64,000 bases of DNA from Apium graveolens (GCF_009905375.1 NC_133653.1:60763956-60827955), one strand, 5' to 3'. Shown: positions 10,224 to 22,119, counted from the first letter of the stretch. Translations and numbers: made by a program. Notes: generated from the sequence alone by a model not told the origin.

Positions 10224-13200
10224 TGTAACGCCCTCCAGACCCGGGGTATAAGTCTGGGGGTTACTAGCTAATTACCAAACCTGTACAATTTGATTAACAA
10301 TTAATAAAGAAATGAAATTAAACCTCTTTAACACTAACCAGGATCTTTTTAGGTTGAAGTATGAAAACAAAAACCACTAACTACTTTTATTACAAACCAG
10401 CATTCAAAGTCTCACAAACTCTCTTTATTACAAACCATTGTCTAATTCATTTTAAGCTAAGTTCAACTTTTATTCAAACACACACACCTACTATCTATCA
10501 ACACTCCACCTGCTCGGGCAACTCAAAGCTTTCTTCCTGGATTGGGATCAACACCTTGGGTATAAGAGGATCCCGAGGCTTGACTCGCTTCTTTACCACT
10601 CGAGTCCTGATTGGTTTCATATTCCTTCTTAACTGAAAACAATAAGGTGAATAACAACAAAAAGGGTGAGCCAAAAGTTGCTCAACAAGTCCATAAACAT
10701 ATAAACAGTGTTAAAGCATTTTAAATGAATCCGCCATCCCAGGTATATCTGCCAAGATATAACCTCACGAGAATAGAAAGAAGGCCATTACTGGCGAGTA
10801 CAAATAAACTAAACTGGACACAAGTTCGCATCTATATTCTGCTGATCAGTCAGAATATAATGCAGATCCATATCTCACTATATAGATCCAGTCGGGTACC
10901 CAGGCACTACGGCCCACGTCGAGGCACCAGTCATCCCGGTCCTCAGGATTAAGACACACTCAATCCCAAAATATCCTTATCCAGTCCATCGCTTAGCAAC
11001 CGGGACAATCGGTATGCTTTGATATATTCCAAACACTAGAATATATCAATCTCTATGTGTTACCAACAGAATATGAATCAAGAATCAAAAGAAACGGAGA
11101 AATCAAGAATTGAAATGAAATATGAACAAAGGAATAGGGATTGTATATTAGTGATCAAGAACAATAATCAAGAGAATGTAAATATGATAAATATTTGAAT
11201 CAACATCACTATTCCAAAAGTAGAATAGAGGAAAAACTTGCCTTCTGCGCGACTTACTGCAATTGAATCACTTATGTCTATCACCTTGGACTATTACCGA
11301 CTCAACTGGCCTGACTGGCTTAGCTTCTGTTGGCAAAACAGACTGGTTAAGTCACGTCGTACTTCATTTGCATCTTGAATCGACTTCAAACTGATCCTAA
11401 CATCTACCCATGCGCTTATGACTAACTCATGTATTACATATAAGCAAGTAAGACTCGATTAACCATGTAATACACATAAGCACATAATCATTTTTATGGT
11501 TAAAATAATTTTTAAAACCAAAATCGACTCGCTGATTGCTCAACTGATAGTTATCTGACTCGTTTCCCATTTTTCCGGAATTTTTCGGACTCGTCTCGGC
11601 ACGTAACTTGACTGATAATCAAACAAATCACAAAATCAACTAACTTCTAAAAAAAATTAAGCTTTGATATTATTTTTAATGAAAAGGATTCATTTTTCTG
11701 AGTTAACAGGCTTTCGTTTCACGCAAAACGGACTAACGGTTGAATTATTATTAATTAAATACTGATAATTCCATTTATTAATCATTATAAATAATTATTA
11801 CTAATTTTTAAAACCGAAAAATAATTTTTAAATCATTATTTAAGAAAATCAGAATTAAAAATAATTTTTCTATAATTTTTGAAATTAAATTGAATTTATT
11901 ATGATTTATTGAAAATTATTTGATTAATTATCAAAATAATTAATCACTTTTAAATAATTAATAAGTAATAAATAAATAAAAATAATTAAGAAAATAATTC
12001 AATCTGATTTTTAGAAAATAATTCAGAATTATTTATAATATAAATTAATTAATTAAATAATTAATCAATTTACAAAATAAATAAAACTGATTTTTAAAAT
12101 TAATAAAAATAAAATAAAAATCAAAATTTCAATAACAGTTGTCAGAAATTGGTTTCTGACAAAAACAGATCAAAACCGGGTAATCTGAACGGGTCAAACG
12201 GGTTGGATTCCGGGTCACCAAGAACACGCCGGAATTTTTCCAGATTCCGGTGAGTTCCCGGAGTCCGGCCAAGCTCCGATCAGCCCCAAATCAACACCGT
12301 TTGGTGCTGTTTTTGAGTGCTTTTCATTGCAAATCAACACAGCAATCCAACGACGGCCAAAACATCACAGAATAACTCCTGAATCAACTTCTCCGGCAAA
12401 ATCGACATAAACTCCGGCCAAAAATCGAATTTGCAGAATCGTACATAAAATCAAACGTTATATAGTGCAAAATGAAGCTAAGAACATATACAATCAAAGC
12501 CCTAACATTACAAGAACCAAATATTCACAAATCATTGAGTTGTGTTTTAAAAATTCGACCTAAACCCTAGAATTCGTGAATCACTATCCAAGCATCGTTT
12601 GTTCAATTAAACACCATGAATCGACTGTAAATCATCTAACAAAGCTATATCAATCATCAAAACATCACAATAACCCCAGAATCAAAAAGCCCTAATTCGA
12701 ACATAAACCCTAAAATCAAAAATCAAAAACGATGAAATAAAACGTGAAATTGATGCAAGAAACAGAAAGAACGGATCAAAACCTTCGATTTGAGTACTTG
12801 AATCACACGATTTGATGCTGTAATCAGTGAGAAATCACGACTTGATTCTTCGACCCGAACCTGTTCTTCCCGACCCGATTTCAGAGAATTTTTGGTAATT
12901 TTGCAGATTTTAATGATTAATTATAATTAATTAAATAAAAAATTAGGCTATTTATAGTAGTAAAAATAATACTCCTAATTAAAATTAAGGGGCTAATTAT
13001 ACATTAAATAAAAATATTGGGCCCTAATTTTTATAATTTTTGAGTATTAAAATTTAATTTATAAATATTTTATATATACAATATATATGCCAAAAATTCT
13101 CAAAAATTGTGAATAATGCAAAAATGCAAAGAAATAATATAAATGAAAGTCCTATAATTTTATAAAAATAAAAATATGATTTTTGTGGGGTTTTTGACAC

Positions 13201-13549
13201 CCAATGGGGCCCGGAAAAATCATTTTTTCGCAAAATGAGAAAATTTATAAATTATCTAGATGTTCAGAACAAGGCGATTGTAAAAGCCATTTCATGAAAA
13301 ATAAGGCCCATTATTTTATTTGAAATACTGGCTTTAAAATCATCGTTTGGGTCATAAAATGTTTGAAATAAAACCTATAAATGCATAATAAAATATCTGA
13401 AAAATACCTTAAAATACAGAAATGACATGGAATACACGTATCACGTAACAGTTAGGGTTTATCAGATAATCACACATAAATGACACATTAATTCACATAT
13501 TTTATTATAATCATGATATAATATAAACATAAAGTTCCCAGTCATTACA
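10224..13549 (-). repeat. G1 5' LTR
   Basis: TGTAACG to CATTACA on the plus strand; near-identical partner of 909-4231. It contains the same U5-end hairpin, 49-bp shared block (11693-11741), AT-rich tract and TATA box. Confidence 0.95.
12949..12956 (-). promoter_or_regulatory. TATA box of G1 5' LTR
   Basis: Minus strand TATAAATAG at the same place as in the 3' LTR. Transcription would run toward lower coordinates through about 2.7 kb of R-U5 before reaching the PBS at 10221. Confidence 0.55.
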
Positions 13550-13554
13550 CAACG
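13550..13554. repeat. Right target-site duplication of G1 (CAACG)
   Basis: Matches 904-908. Copia A resumes immediately after it. Confidence 0.95.
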
Positions 13555-13652
13555 TGTACAGATTCCATACCAATGTTTGTTCTAAGATTGTAGACTCTGT
13601 ATGCTTTTCCAACTGCATACCCAATAAAAATGCCTTCATCTGCTTTGGTATC
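13555..13652 (-). pseudogene. Copia A integrase C-terminal fragment
   Basis: Minus strand encodes the stretch DEGIFIGYAVGKAYRVYNL and following residues that precede the 629-904 segment in an intact copia. It aligns with copia B at about 19970-20060. It stops at 13652, where a new TGTTAGG terminus begins, so A was interrupted again by the Athila/Tat-like element. Confidence 0.88.
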
Positions 13653-16234
13653 TGTTAGGACAAAAACACGCGCTAAAATTAAATGCAAGTATACGCTTTT
13701 GCAAGTAGTATAAGATATAAATCAGATTCGTACCCACATAGACTCTTTTTTGTTAACTTAAGATTATGCACCTATGCGACAATAGTATGCTTACCGCTCA
13801 ATGCTAAGATAATAACAAGTTGAGATGTTTATAACTGAGATTAAACTAACATGCAATTAACTAAGAATAAAAGTAATTGAATTAAATATATGAGATAAAC
13901 ATGGGATTCTAACTTCATTAAAGACTTCATTCAAAGTTATTGTTCTTAACCTTAGCATGCAATGGTGATGACAACTAATCAGATAACACGAAACTAGTAA
14001 ACGCCAACTTTCGCTGTACGAATACCCTACTACCAGACATCCATAAAAGAGATAGAAGCTAAGTAGACACCAATTATGTTGAGACCCTGTATGTCTATAG
14101 AATTTGACAACATAAAGGTTTAATGAACAAGTTTTCTATCGTGATTACATAAAGCAAGTAAGATGGTTAAAATTACCTACGAATCATGCATAACAATTAT
14201 ACATGAACCTATGCTAGCATGGAAAGTTCTAAACATCTATCTTCAGTGTCGCTTCAATAGATATTAACATGCTATCTTATATGTTAGCTACGCATATAAG
14301 ATGAATAAGCACAACCAATACTAGGTTATCAATCAATCACCACACACCAGGATATTGAAACAAATTAACTATAGAAATCCATAAGTAAATCCGTTAGAAC
14401 CCCACGATAACGATTAGTTCATAACCGAACTCATCGTCACCATGGGTTCCAATGAAAGCATGGTAAATAAACTAAGATAAACTAGGTCTGAAATAACTGA
14501 ATAATAATAACAAAGTACGTTAACAAGAGTATCAGGTTCAAACAACAAAGAAAAAAAGCATCCAAGATTACAACTTAAGCAAAGAATCACAAGTAAAAAC
14601 AAGACCTTCTTCTCCTTCGTTGTATTGTGTTATTTGGTCTTCTTGCTGCTATCTCCTTGCTCTTCTATATGAAAAACATCTTTTTAAAGTATTTAAATAC
14701 CAGTCTAGCAGATTAGGAGTCCAGCAAATCAATCTTATAATAGAATCAGGATTCCTGAAATTCGACATAGCGCGACCGCCCTCAAATCCAGCGTGACCGC
14801 CTTGAGTTTCTAACAAATGGGCGCGACCACTCCCAAGACTAGCGCGGCCGCCTTCACCTTCCGAAAAATCTGAATTTTCTTGTTTCCTTGACTTCAATTG
14901 CTGGTTTTTTTCGTACTAACTTCTGAGGCTCCATCCTAACACCCTTTTAGCATAGAAATAATGTAAAATCTATTCCTTCTTCCAAATATACCCTGAAATG
15001 CAAAGCACTACAAAAACACATTAAAAACATGAATAACTTGAGTATAAATCACCAATTTGAGCCTTTATGGAGCGTTCTAAGTGGATATAAATTCGATGTT
15101 TGTCCTCAAGCATAAACAGACTCAAAGAACAAAACAAAAATAATGCATGAATGCAACTACAAAAAAATGCAACTAAATGACAATGCAACAATCCACTCAA
15201 AATAACCATAACCAACCAACAAGCTAATGCCTCTAATAATGCCATGACTTAAAACAGAGTTTGAATAAATCCCACAAACCAACTCATAACCAGAAATGTG
15301 CGTGTGTAGATGCTTAGCAGATATACTCTCGATACTAGATCAATAACCATAACAGAATAGATGATAAACACATAATGACTCACAACACTTTCATTTTACT
15401 AGAGTTATATAAGGATTCATTCCATATTATTGAACACATCACAAAAATACTTATTTGACCGTGCAATGAATGGGGTCCCACAAGACTTATACAATAATAC
15501 CCATGTAGCGAGCGTTAGGTTAGCGGATCCCAAACTATCAAAGCCTTAGGTCACTAGGCACAAAGTTCCCTAGAACTTAATAACTCGAGTATTAAAGAGC
15601 TCACTTTTGATCAATTATGCATAAACACATACTTTTTTTCTTTTTTTTCCACTTTTTTTTTCTATTTCTAAATGAGTGCGTTTCGCTCCATCTCATTCAA
15701 CCCTAGACTACTCATAAAAATATGAGCTGGCTACTAGCCATTTGACGCCTAGCCTTATTCACAATTAGCAATGAAATCCTGCTTTTTTCCAGTTTAAAAA
15801 TCAGTGCTCCTACGTTATTACGGGAATAGCAAAAATTATAAATATAACCAAGTGATTAAATCTCAACAAATATGATTATGATTTAGCTCAAAAGCAATCC
15901 TATAAGACTTTATAAATTTTTTGTTTCAGGCATGCAAATCAATTTATTAGTACTTAAACATCCCTCTATTCGACATCAATACACTCAAATTAACATCAAC
16001 AGATCAATAAAAAATAGCTCATCCTATGGAATCATGTTATATGCATGCACATGCAACTAAATGAATTCATATAATAACACAAACAAATATGCAAACAAAA
16101 ATGATCTATATGAACAATCTGCAAAAATACAAATGAAATACACTAAACATGCTATATGAATCTATATGGACACAACACAAAGTAGTACGCATTTATGACT
16201 CGTCCGTACCACCTCTCATTTCCTTACATTATCA
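13653..16234 (-). repeat. 3' LTR of the Athila/Tat-like element
   Basis: Element sense starts TGATAATG directly after a G-rich PPT and ends CCTAACA. Length is about 2.6 kb. It contains the conserved region typical of these LTRs (GCAAGTATACGC near 13687) and a poly-T/C tract near 15640. No second copy is in the window, so the ends rest on TG/CA and PPT position only. Confidence 0.65.
14770..14852. repeat. Four GCGCGACCGCC-type GC-rich repeats inside an AT-rich LTR
   Basis: GCGCGACCGCC (14770), GCGTGACCGCC (14791), GCGCGACCACT (14821) and GCGCGGCCGCC (14842), spaced 21, 30 and 21 bases, all multiples of three. On the minus strand they read as Gly-Gly-Arg-Ala repeats in an 82-codon open frame, but no coding function is supported. 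Confidence 0.75.
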
Positions 16235-16250
16235 CCCCCAAATTTAAAAT
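16235..16250 (-). other. PPT of the Athila/Tat-like element
   Basis: Minus strand ATTTTAAATTTGGGGG runs directly into TGATAATG, the presumed start of the 3' LTR. Confidence 0.65.
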
Positions 16251-16295
16251 TTTCAATGTTCTCATTGAAGGTAATAATAAGGATTCAAGGCATAC

Positions 16296-16571
16296 CTAGT
16301 TAGCGGCAGGATCACCCTCTTCAGGTGGGAGATCAGGTGGCCAATCAACCTCGATACCAGTGTCTTGGAAAATAGTACCTAGAGCGTGTGTCAAGTCTTC
16401 AGCAAAATGTCGGTGGATGTCATGTATGGCCTCAATACACCGAATCAACCTTTTATATTGTGCATCACCAATACCAAACCTATCAAATATCTGTGGTGCA
16501 CGAGAGGGACTCTCTGCAAGCACAGGAGGAACCGGCTGGTCACCCTTTAGATTATCATAAATATATTCCAA
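16296..16571 (-). pseudogene. Short ORF 5' of the PPT in the Athila/Tat-like element
   Basis: An open stretch of 91 codons ending close to the PPT. It is mostly helical and charged (RLIRCIEAIHDIHRHFAEDL) with an acidic Pro-rich end (DWPPDLPPEEGD). Its place between the lost integrase and the 3' LTR matches the C-terminal coding region of such elements. I do not assign a domain. Confidence 0.5.
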
Positions 16572-16589
16572 CCCCTTATCGGGGGTGCA

Positions 16590-16924
16590 CCTAAAAATGC
16601 ATAAATCAAATGATCTGGAAGTGGTTTGAGCCCAAGTATGGGAGCTTCTTAATAGACGGCTCGAGATGCTTTTGAGAAATTTTCAGCTCTGCTAACCCAA
16701 GAGAATCGAACGACATATTTAACTTCCTCTTCCACGGAGGTGCATTCAAAACCTGCAGTTGCTCTCCTCCTTCTTCATCTTCAATAACTGATTCCCCTAT
16801 TAAGGATCTCTCTAAAGTATCTGACCTTAGCACTTACTCAAGCTCCGAATTTATGACATAGTCGACCATCTCTACTTTAAAGCATTCCTCTTCATCAGTT
16901 GGGAATTTTGTTTCTTTGAACACA
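16590..16924 (-). pseudogene. Pre-RT spacer of the Athila/Tat-like pol, ending at a deletion
   Basis: Minus frames encode ESVIEDEEGGEQLQVLNAPP, then a KHLEPSIKK-type segment and PLPDHLIYAFLGAPP in a shifted frame. This resembles the conserved acidic spacer that leads into RT in Athila/Tat elements. Instead of RT, the sequence passes straight into the short 3' ORF near 16590, marking a deletion of RT, RNase H and integrase. Confidence 0.6.
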
Positions 16925-17890
16925 TTAAAGGCGATCTCTTGATCTAGAATCCTCATTGTAAGCTCTCCATTCTGCACCGGTAAACATGGAAATCTTCTTA
17001 TCTTCCTCAAAATCCAGAATTACAAAATCAGCAGGGAAGATGAGTTTGTCCACCTTGACCAATACATCCTCCACTATACCTCGTGGATAAGTGATGGAAC
17101 GGTTAGCCAGTTGCAAGGACATGTTTACCGGTTTTGGATCAGGCAGACCAATTTTCTTGAAAACGGACAAGGGCATCAGATTGATGCTAGCTCCCAAGTT
17201 ACATAAACACTTGTCAAAAGACAAGTTTCCAATAGTGCAAGGAATAGTAAAACTTCCAGGATCTTTAACCTTCAAAGGCAACTTATGTTGCAGCACAACA
17301 CTACACTCCTCCGTTAGAGCAACAGTTTCCAACTCCTCAAGCTTCACCTTTCGTGAGAGAATACCTTTCATTAACTTCGCATAGTTAGGCATCTGTTCAA
17401 GAGCTTCAGCGAAAGGTATGTTGATGTGAAGTTTCTTGAAAACTTCCAAGAACTTAGCAAATTGCTTATCAAACTTCTTCTTCTGAAGTCTTTTAGAATA
17501 TGGTGGAGGTGGGTAGACCTGTTTATTCCCTGTATTACCCTCAGGAGGATTGCTTTCAACAGCTTTCTTTTTCGGTTTCACCTCGGCATCCTTCTGCACA
17601 ACTTTTGCAGCTCCAATCTCATTTTCTGGAATTGGCAAAGGTGCAGATGCACCTGCATTCTGAATAGAATCTTCATAATCTTTATCTTGCTGAATTTGGG
17701 GGCTTGCGACCTTTCCAAACCTCAAGGTGATGGTGTTCACCTGTTATTTAACTTCCCTTTTGCCTAGATTGGCTTCTGTATCAGTAGAAAGCGTTCCTGG
17801 TGGTCGATTCAATAAGGCGTTAGCAATTTCCCTATTTGGTTCTCCAGAGTCTTGATAGAAATAGCCTGGATTTTGTATATAAGAGCCTGG
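16925..17890 (-). pseudogene. End of gag and aspartic protease of the Athila/Tat-like element
   Basis: Gag C-terminus at 17744-17890 (PPGTLSTDTEANL) is separated by a stop near 17741 from a 271-codon protease frame (16925-17740) beginning NTITLRFGKV. The conserved YPPPPYSKRLQKKK and LTEECSVVLQHKLP blocks are present. The active-site loop reads CNLGASINLMP at about residue 181, where this family has C-D-L-G-A-S. The catalytic Asp codon is now AAC (17198-17200), so the protease should be inactive. The frame is otherwise open, unusual for such a damaged element. Confidence 0.8.
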
Positions 17891-17965
17891 TGTTAGGAAT
17901 ATGTTGTGAACTTGATGATAAGTTGAACAAAACACCTTAGTAGATTTAACTTAGTGTTTTTGTAG

Positions 17966-18045
17966 CTCTCGATGGATGTTCTACAATAATCCCGATGGAT
18001 GATCTTTATAGTCCCGACAGATGACCTCTGAACATCCATCGAGAG
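17966..18045. repeat. 16-bp perfect inverted repeat in the B LTR upstream of TATA
   Basis: CTCTCGATGGATGTTC (17966-17981) and GAACATCCATCGAGAG (18030-18045) are exact reverse complements. Two more copies, CCCGATGGATGAT and CCCGACAGATGAC, lie between them. Palindromic motif clusters in this position are a known feature of Sirevirus LTRs. Confidence 0.9.
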
Positions 18046-18172
18046 GTAGCTTATGTAACAATAAGTATTGTAGCACATTTTTGCAAACAATAATGTTTTC
18101 GTTGAGTAGATTCTGTAGGATTCTTTGAGTCATGTTGACTACTAGATTGATATGCAGAATAGGTTGGCTAAT

Positions 18173-18180
18173 TATAAATA
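18173..18180 (+). promoter_or_regulatory. TATA box of the copia B LTR
   Basis: TATAAATA, about 130 bp downstream of the inverted repeat. Confidence 0.6.
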
Positions 18181-18240
18181 TAAGATGTCTTTTAATTCTG
18201 TATAAGTAAAATAGAGTCAAGTGACAGAAAGACTCTCAAC

Positions 18241-18789
18241 GGATTAGAAAAAATTGAGGTTAAAGTGAAATCAAAAAGGAAAAACAACATAAATGGGAAG
18301 GTAGGAATTAATAAACATAACAACTACACACCTGATAAATATGCTTCTAGAAAAATTTGTGTTAAGTGTGGCAGTGTTAATCATTTGTCTGTTAATTGCA
18401 AAATTTCTATGTCTACTCCTATGTCTGCACCACCTTCTTTTCCCAACATGACTAACATGCCAGCAATGCCTATAAATGCCTTGCCTACACAGAATTTGAA
18501 TGCACAATTTACTAATATGCCATTTGCACCTAATCCTTATTATGCTGCATTTAGTATGCCTCAGATACCATTTAGCATGCCTTACTGGAATAACATGTTT
18601 GCACATAACATGCATTTTCATGTTAATCAAAATATACATGATATGTCTGCTTCAATGAATGGTTTCAAAGGTCCAACTCAAATGACAAAGGATAAATCTG
18701 AGATACCCAAGTCAAATGAGATCAAATATAAGAAACCAAAGAAAAAAACTAACAAGGCAGAACCCAAGGAAACTTGTGTACCAAAATAA
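18241..18789 (+). pseudogene. Copia B Gag C-terminal fragment
   Basis: Open frame ending with TAA at 18787-18789. It has a CCHC knuckle (CVKCGSVNHLSVNC) followed by a Met/Asn/Pro-rich tail and a Lys-rich end. The N-terminal Gag domain is missing. The same knuckle region occurs in copia C at 25020-25060. Confidence 0.85.
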
Positions 18790-18805
18790 CTTGATTTGAT
18801 TTTGA

Positions 18806-20090
18806 TGTGTGCAGGGAAAAAGAAAGAATCTTTGGTATCTAGATAGTGGTTGCTCAAGGCACATGACTGGAGATTCTACCCTGCTCACTGAGTTCAAGAA
18901 AAGGGTTGGCCCAAGTATCACTTTTGGAGATGACAACAAGGGTTATACTGTGGGATATGGCTTGATTTCAAAGGATAATGTCATCATTGAAGAGGTTTCC
19001 CTAGTGGATGGACTCAAGCATAATCTGTTGAGTATCAGCCTACTTTGTGATAAGGGCAACTCAGTCACATTCAATTCATAAGCCTGTGTTGTGACTAACA
19101 AGAAGTGCAACAATGTGGTTCTCACTGGAGTGAGAAAAGGCAATGTGTATCTAGCTAACTTCAAATCAACAAATGCAGAATCTGTAACTTTTCTTCTCAG
19201 TAAAGCGAGTCAAGATGAAAGTTGGCTATGGCACAAGAAGCTATCCCATCTAAACTTCAAGACCATGATTGAGCTAGTCAAGAAAGAATTGGTTAGAGGT
19301 ATTCCTCAAATGGAGTTTTCAAAGGATGGATTGTGTGATGCCTGCCAGAAAGGAAAGCAGATTAAAGCATCATTAAAAAAGAAGCTTGAATCATCTATTG
19401 AAGAACCTTTACAACTACTTCATATGGACTTGTTTGGACCAGTAAATGTGTTATCTATCTCAAAGAAGAGATATTGCCTAGTAATTGTGGATGATTTTTC
19501 AAAGTTCTCTTGGACATATTTTCTAAAGTCCAAAGATGAGGCTAGTGAAATCATCACCAATCACATAACAATCATCCTGACTTCAAGGTTAGAAGAATCA
19601 AGAGTGACAATGGAAATGAGTTCAAGAATTCTATGATGAGAGTATTTTGTGAAGAGTATGGAATCATGCATGAGTTTTCTGCAGCAAGAACTCCACAACA
19701 AAATGGTGTAGTGGAAAGGAAGAATAGATCACTCATTGAAGCTGCAAGAATTATGCTTGAAAAATCAAGGCTGCCAACTTACTTTTGGGCAGAAGCTGTG
19801 AATACAACATGTTATACTCAGAATACCTCCTTAATCAATCAAGCAAAAGGCATGACTCCAAATTAGATATTCAAGAATAGGAAGCCAACTTTAAATTTTC
19901 TTCATGTCCTTGGATACAAATGCTACATTCTAAGAAATCAAACTGAACAACATGGAAAGTTTGATTCTAAAGTCGATGAAGAAATTTTTGTTGGATATGA
20001 TGTTGGAAAAACATATAGAGTCTACAATCTCAGAACAAACATTGTCATGGAATCTGTACATGTTGTGTTTGATGATAAGAAGATTGAATG
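18806..20090 (+). pseudogene. Copia B protease and integrase
   Basis: The protease active site LDSGCSRHMTG is intact near 18840. The pre-integrase HHCC zinc finger follows (HKKLSHLNF ... CDACQKGKQ, about 19230-19365). The integrase core has DLFGPV (first Asp), SDNGNEF (second Asp, in another frame near 19605) and NGVVERKNR (Glu, about 19705). A stop at 19079-19081, a frame change near 19570-19640 and stops at 19864 and 20088 kill the ORF. The protease frame opens only at 18806, 17 bases past the gag stop and in another frame, just after a TGTGCAGG sequence resembling a plant 3' splice site. Confidence 0.9.
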
Positions 20091-20570
20091 ACTAAAAGAT
20101 GAAAGTTTCCATGATAGCCTCAAATTTGATAATGTTGAGATGATTAGTAATGACAGTGATGATGACGGTGATCAAGAAACAGTGGCTAAGGATAATGCAG
20201 AAAAATCTATCTCCAATGATGCACAAAATTCAGCATCAGTCGAGTTACATAATGCATCATCCATCGGTAGACAATCAGCTTCATCCGTCGGGATACAAAG
20301 TACATCATCCGTCAGAACAATGAGAGAAGCTGAGAGTCAAAACAGATCAACTACATAATGAACTCCTTCTTCAAATTAAAGACTCACAAACTCATAGGAG
20401 TTTCTTCTAATAAAAACTCAGTCACACATCGAGACAATTATGAGGACTCTTCATCAAGAGCTAATCTACCACAATAGAGAAAATGGACTAGAGATCACCC
20501 TTTTGAGCTCATTATTGGTGATGCATCTTCTAGAGTTCAAACAAGTAAAGCAACTCAAGAAGAATGTTTA
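20091..20570 (+). pseudogene. Copia B IN-RT linker with CATCCRTCR repeats
   Basis: Encodes an acidic then Ser-rich linker (for example SIGRQSASSVGIQSTSSV) like that of copia A. CATCCATCG (20258), CATCCGTCG (20282) and CATCCGTCA (20306) recur at exact 24-base spacing. Frames break after 20358. Confidence 0.8.
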
Positions 20571-21720
20571 TATAGCGGCATTCTCTCAAAGGAAGAACCA
20601 AAGAAGGTAGAAGAAGCTCTGTTGGATCCTGATTGGATTCTAGCTATGCAGGAGGAGCTAAACCAATTTGAAAGGAACAAGGTATAGAAGCTGGTACCCA
20701 AGCCTAAAGAAAAGAATCCAATTGACACCAAGTGGGTATTCAGAAACAAGATGGATGAAAATGGAATAATTGTGAGGAACAAAGCTAGATTGGTTGCTAA
20801 GGGCTATTGTCAGCAAGAAGGAATAGATTTTGATAAAACTTTTGCTCCTGTTGCAAGACTTGAAGCCATCAGAATTTTCTTAGCCTATTCAACCCATGCC
20901 AATTTCAAAGTCTATCAAATGGATGTCAAAAGTGCCTTTCTGAATGGAGATTTGGAGGAGGAAGTATATGTCAGCCAGCCTCCTGGTTTTGAAGATCCAA
21001 ATTTTCCAAAATATGTCTACTATCTTTTGAAAGCACTTTATGGATTGAAGCAAACACCTAGAGCCTAGTATGATACTTTGTCAAAGTTTCTCTTAGAAAA
21101 TCACTTCACAAGAGGTACTGTTGACAAAACTTTATTCTTTAGAAATGTTAATGGCTCTAGTATACTTGTTCGAATTTATATAGATTATATTATATTTGGC
21201 TCTACATATTAAAAACTTTGCAAAAAGTTTGCCAAATTGATGCAAAGTAAGTATGAAATGTGCATGATAGGAGAACTAACTTACTTTCTTGGTTTACAAG
21301 TTTAGCAAGTTAGTGATGGAATATTCATTAGTCAAACCAAATATATTTATGATCTTTTAAGGAAGTTTGATCTAATGGATTGCACATCTGCAAAAACTCC
21401 CATGGCCACTGCAACTAAACTTGAATTAAACACTGCTGAAAAGTCTGTGGATATTTCAAGCTATAGAGGCATGGTTGGCTCACTTTTGTACTTAACGGCT
21501 AGTAGGCCAGATATAATGTTTGCTACTTGTCTCTGTGCTAGATTTCAAGCTGATCATAGAGAATCTCATTTAATATCTATAAAGAGAATTTTCAGATATC
21601 TCAAGGGAACAACAAAAGTTGGCATTCGGTACCCTAGAGATTCTGGTTTTGATCTAACTGGTTATTCAGATGCAAACTATGCAGGATGCAAGATTAATAG
21701 AAAAAGCATTACAGGACCTG
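20571..21720 (+). pseudogene. Copia B reverse transcriptase
   Basis: Ty1/copia RT beginning with the EEPKKVEEALLDPDWI block near 20590, with the catalytic first Asp in [13 protein letters not shown] (about 20920). The usual YVDD box reads IYIDYIIFG near 21175-21200: the second catalytic Asp is Tyr, so the enzyme would be dead even if the frame were open. Stops occur near 20686, 21066, 21210 and 21303. The LTASRPDIMFA block at about 21498 precedes RNase H. Confidence 0.9.
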
Positions 21721-22119
21721 TCAATTTCTAGGAAACAAGCTAGTATCCTGGTTCAGTAAAAAGCAAAATTCAGTCTCTACTTCTACTGCTGAGGCTGAAT
21801 ATATTGCTGCTGGCAGTTGCTGTGCACAAATTCTATGGATAAAAACTAATTGTTGGACTATGGTCTGCAAGTGGACCGAATTCCTATTTTCTGTGATAAC
21901 ACAAGTGCAATCGCCATTACTGAAATTCCAGTACAACATTCAAGAACAAAGCACATAGACATCAAGTATCACTTCATTAGGGAACATGTAATGAGTGGTA
22001 CTGTGGAACTTCATTTTGTTCCAAGTGAGAAACAACTTACAGATATCTTTACCAAACCACTTGATGAATCCACCTTCACTAGGTTGGTAAGTGAATTAGG
22101 TATGCTTAATTATTCTTAA
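21600..22119 (+). pseudogene. Copia B RNase H
   Basis: Shows the copia RNase H signatures GYSDANYAGC (about 21660), STAEAEYIAA (about 21780), CDNTSAIAI (about 21892) and HIDIKYHFIREH (about 21955), the acidic residues being kept. A stop near 21730 and another near 21848 change the frame. It ends at VSELGMLNYS, the normal end of pol. Confidence 0.88.

Larger units (their letters stand above)
909..13549 (-). mobile_element. Gypsy G1: near-complete chromodomain Ty3/gypsy retrotransposon
   Basis: A 12.6-kb element on the minus strand with two LTRs of about 3.3 kb, a 5-bp target duplication, a Met-tRNA-type PBS, a PPT, and gag-PR-RT-RH-IN in gypsy order. A chromodomain-like tail on integrase places it among chromoviruses; long LTRs and two Gag zinc knuckles fit the Tekay/Del lineage (inferred). 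About six in-frame stops disable pol, but there are no large deletions. It carries an additional ORF upstream of gag. It inserted into copia A. Confidence 0.95.
13653..17890 (-). mobile_element. Truncated Athila/Tat-like gypsy element
   Basis: Minus-strand remains: a 3' LTR (13653-16234), PPT, a short 3' ORF, a pre-RT spacer, protease and the end of gag. The gag side is cut at 17890 by the LTR terminus of copia B. RT, RNase H and integrase are absent although both flanking segments are present, so the loss is internal. Possible left target site is GTATC (13648-13652); its partner is not in the window. Confidence 0.75.
17891..18240 (+). repeat. Copia B 5' LTR fragment
   Basis: Begins TGTTAGGAATATG and has an inverted repeat followed by a TATA box in normal Sirevirus order. 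No CA end or PBS follows. Coding resemblance to gag starts within about 25 bases of 18240, so the LTR is truncated in its transcribed part. Confidence 0.7.

Noticed and set aside
15630..15670. Poly-T/C tract as a possible second PPT or processed-transcript tail
   Set aside because: Such tracts are common in Athila/Tat LTRs, and no LTR terminus or retroposed gene abuts it.
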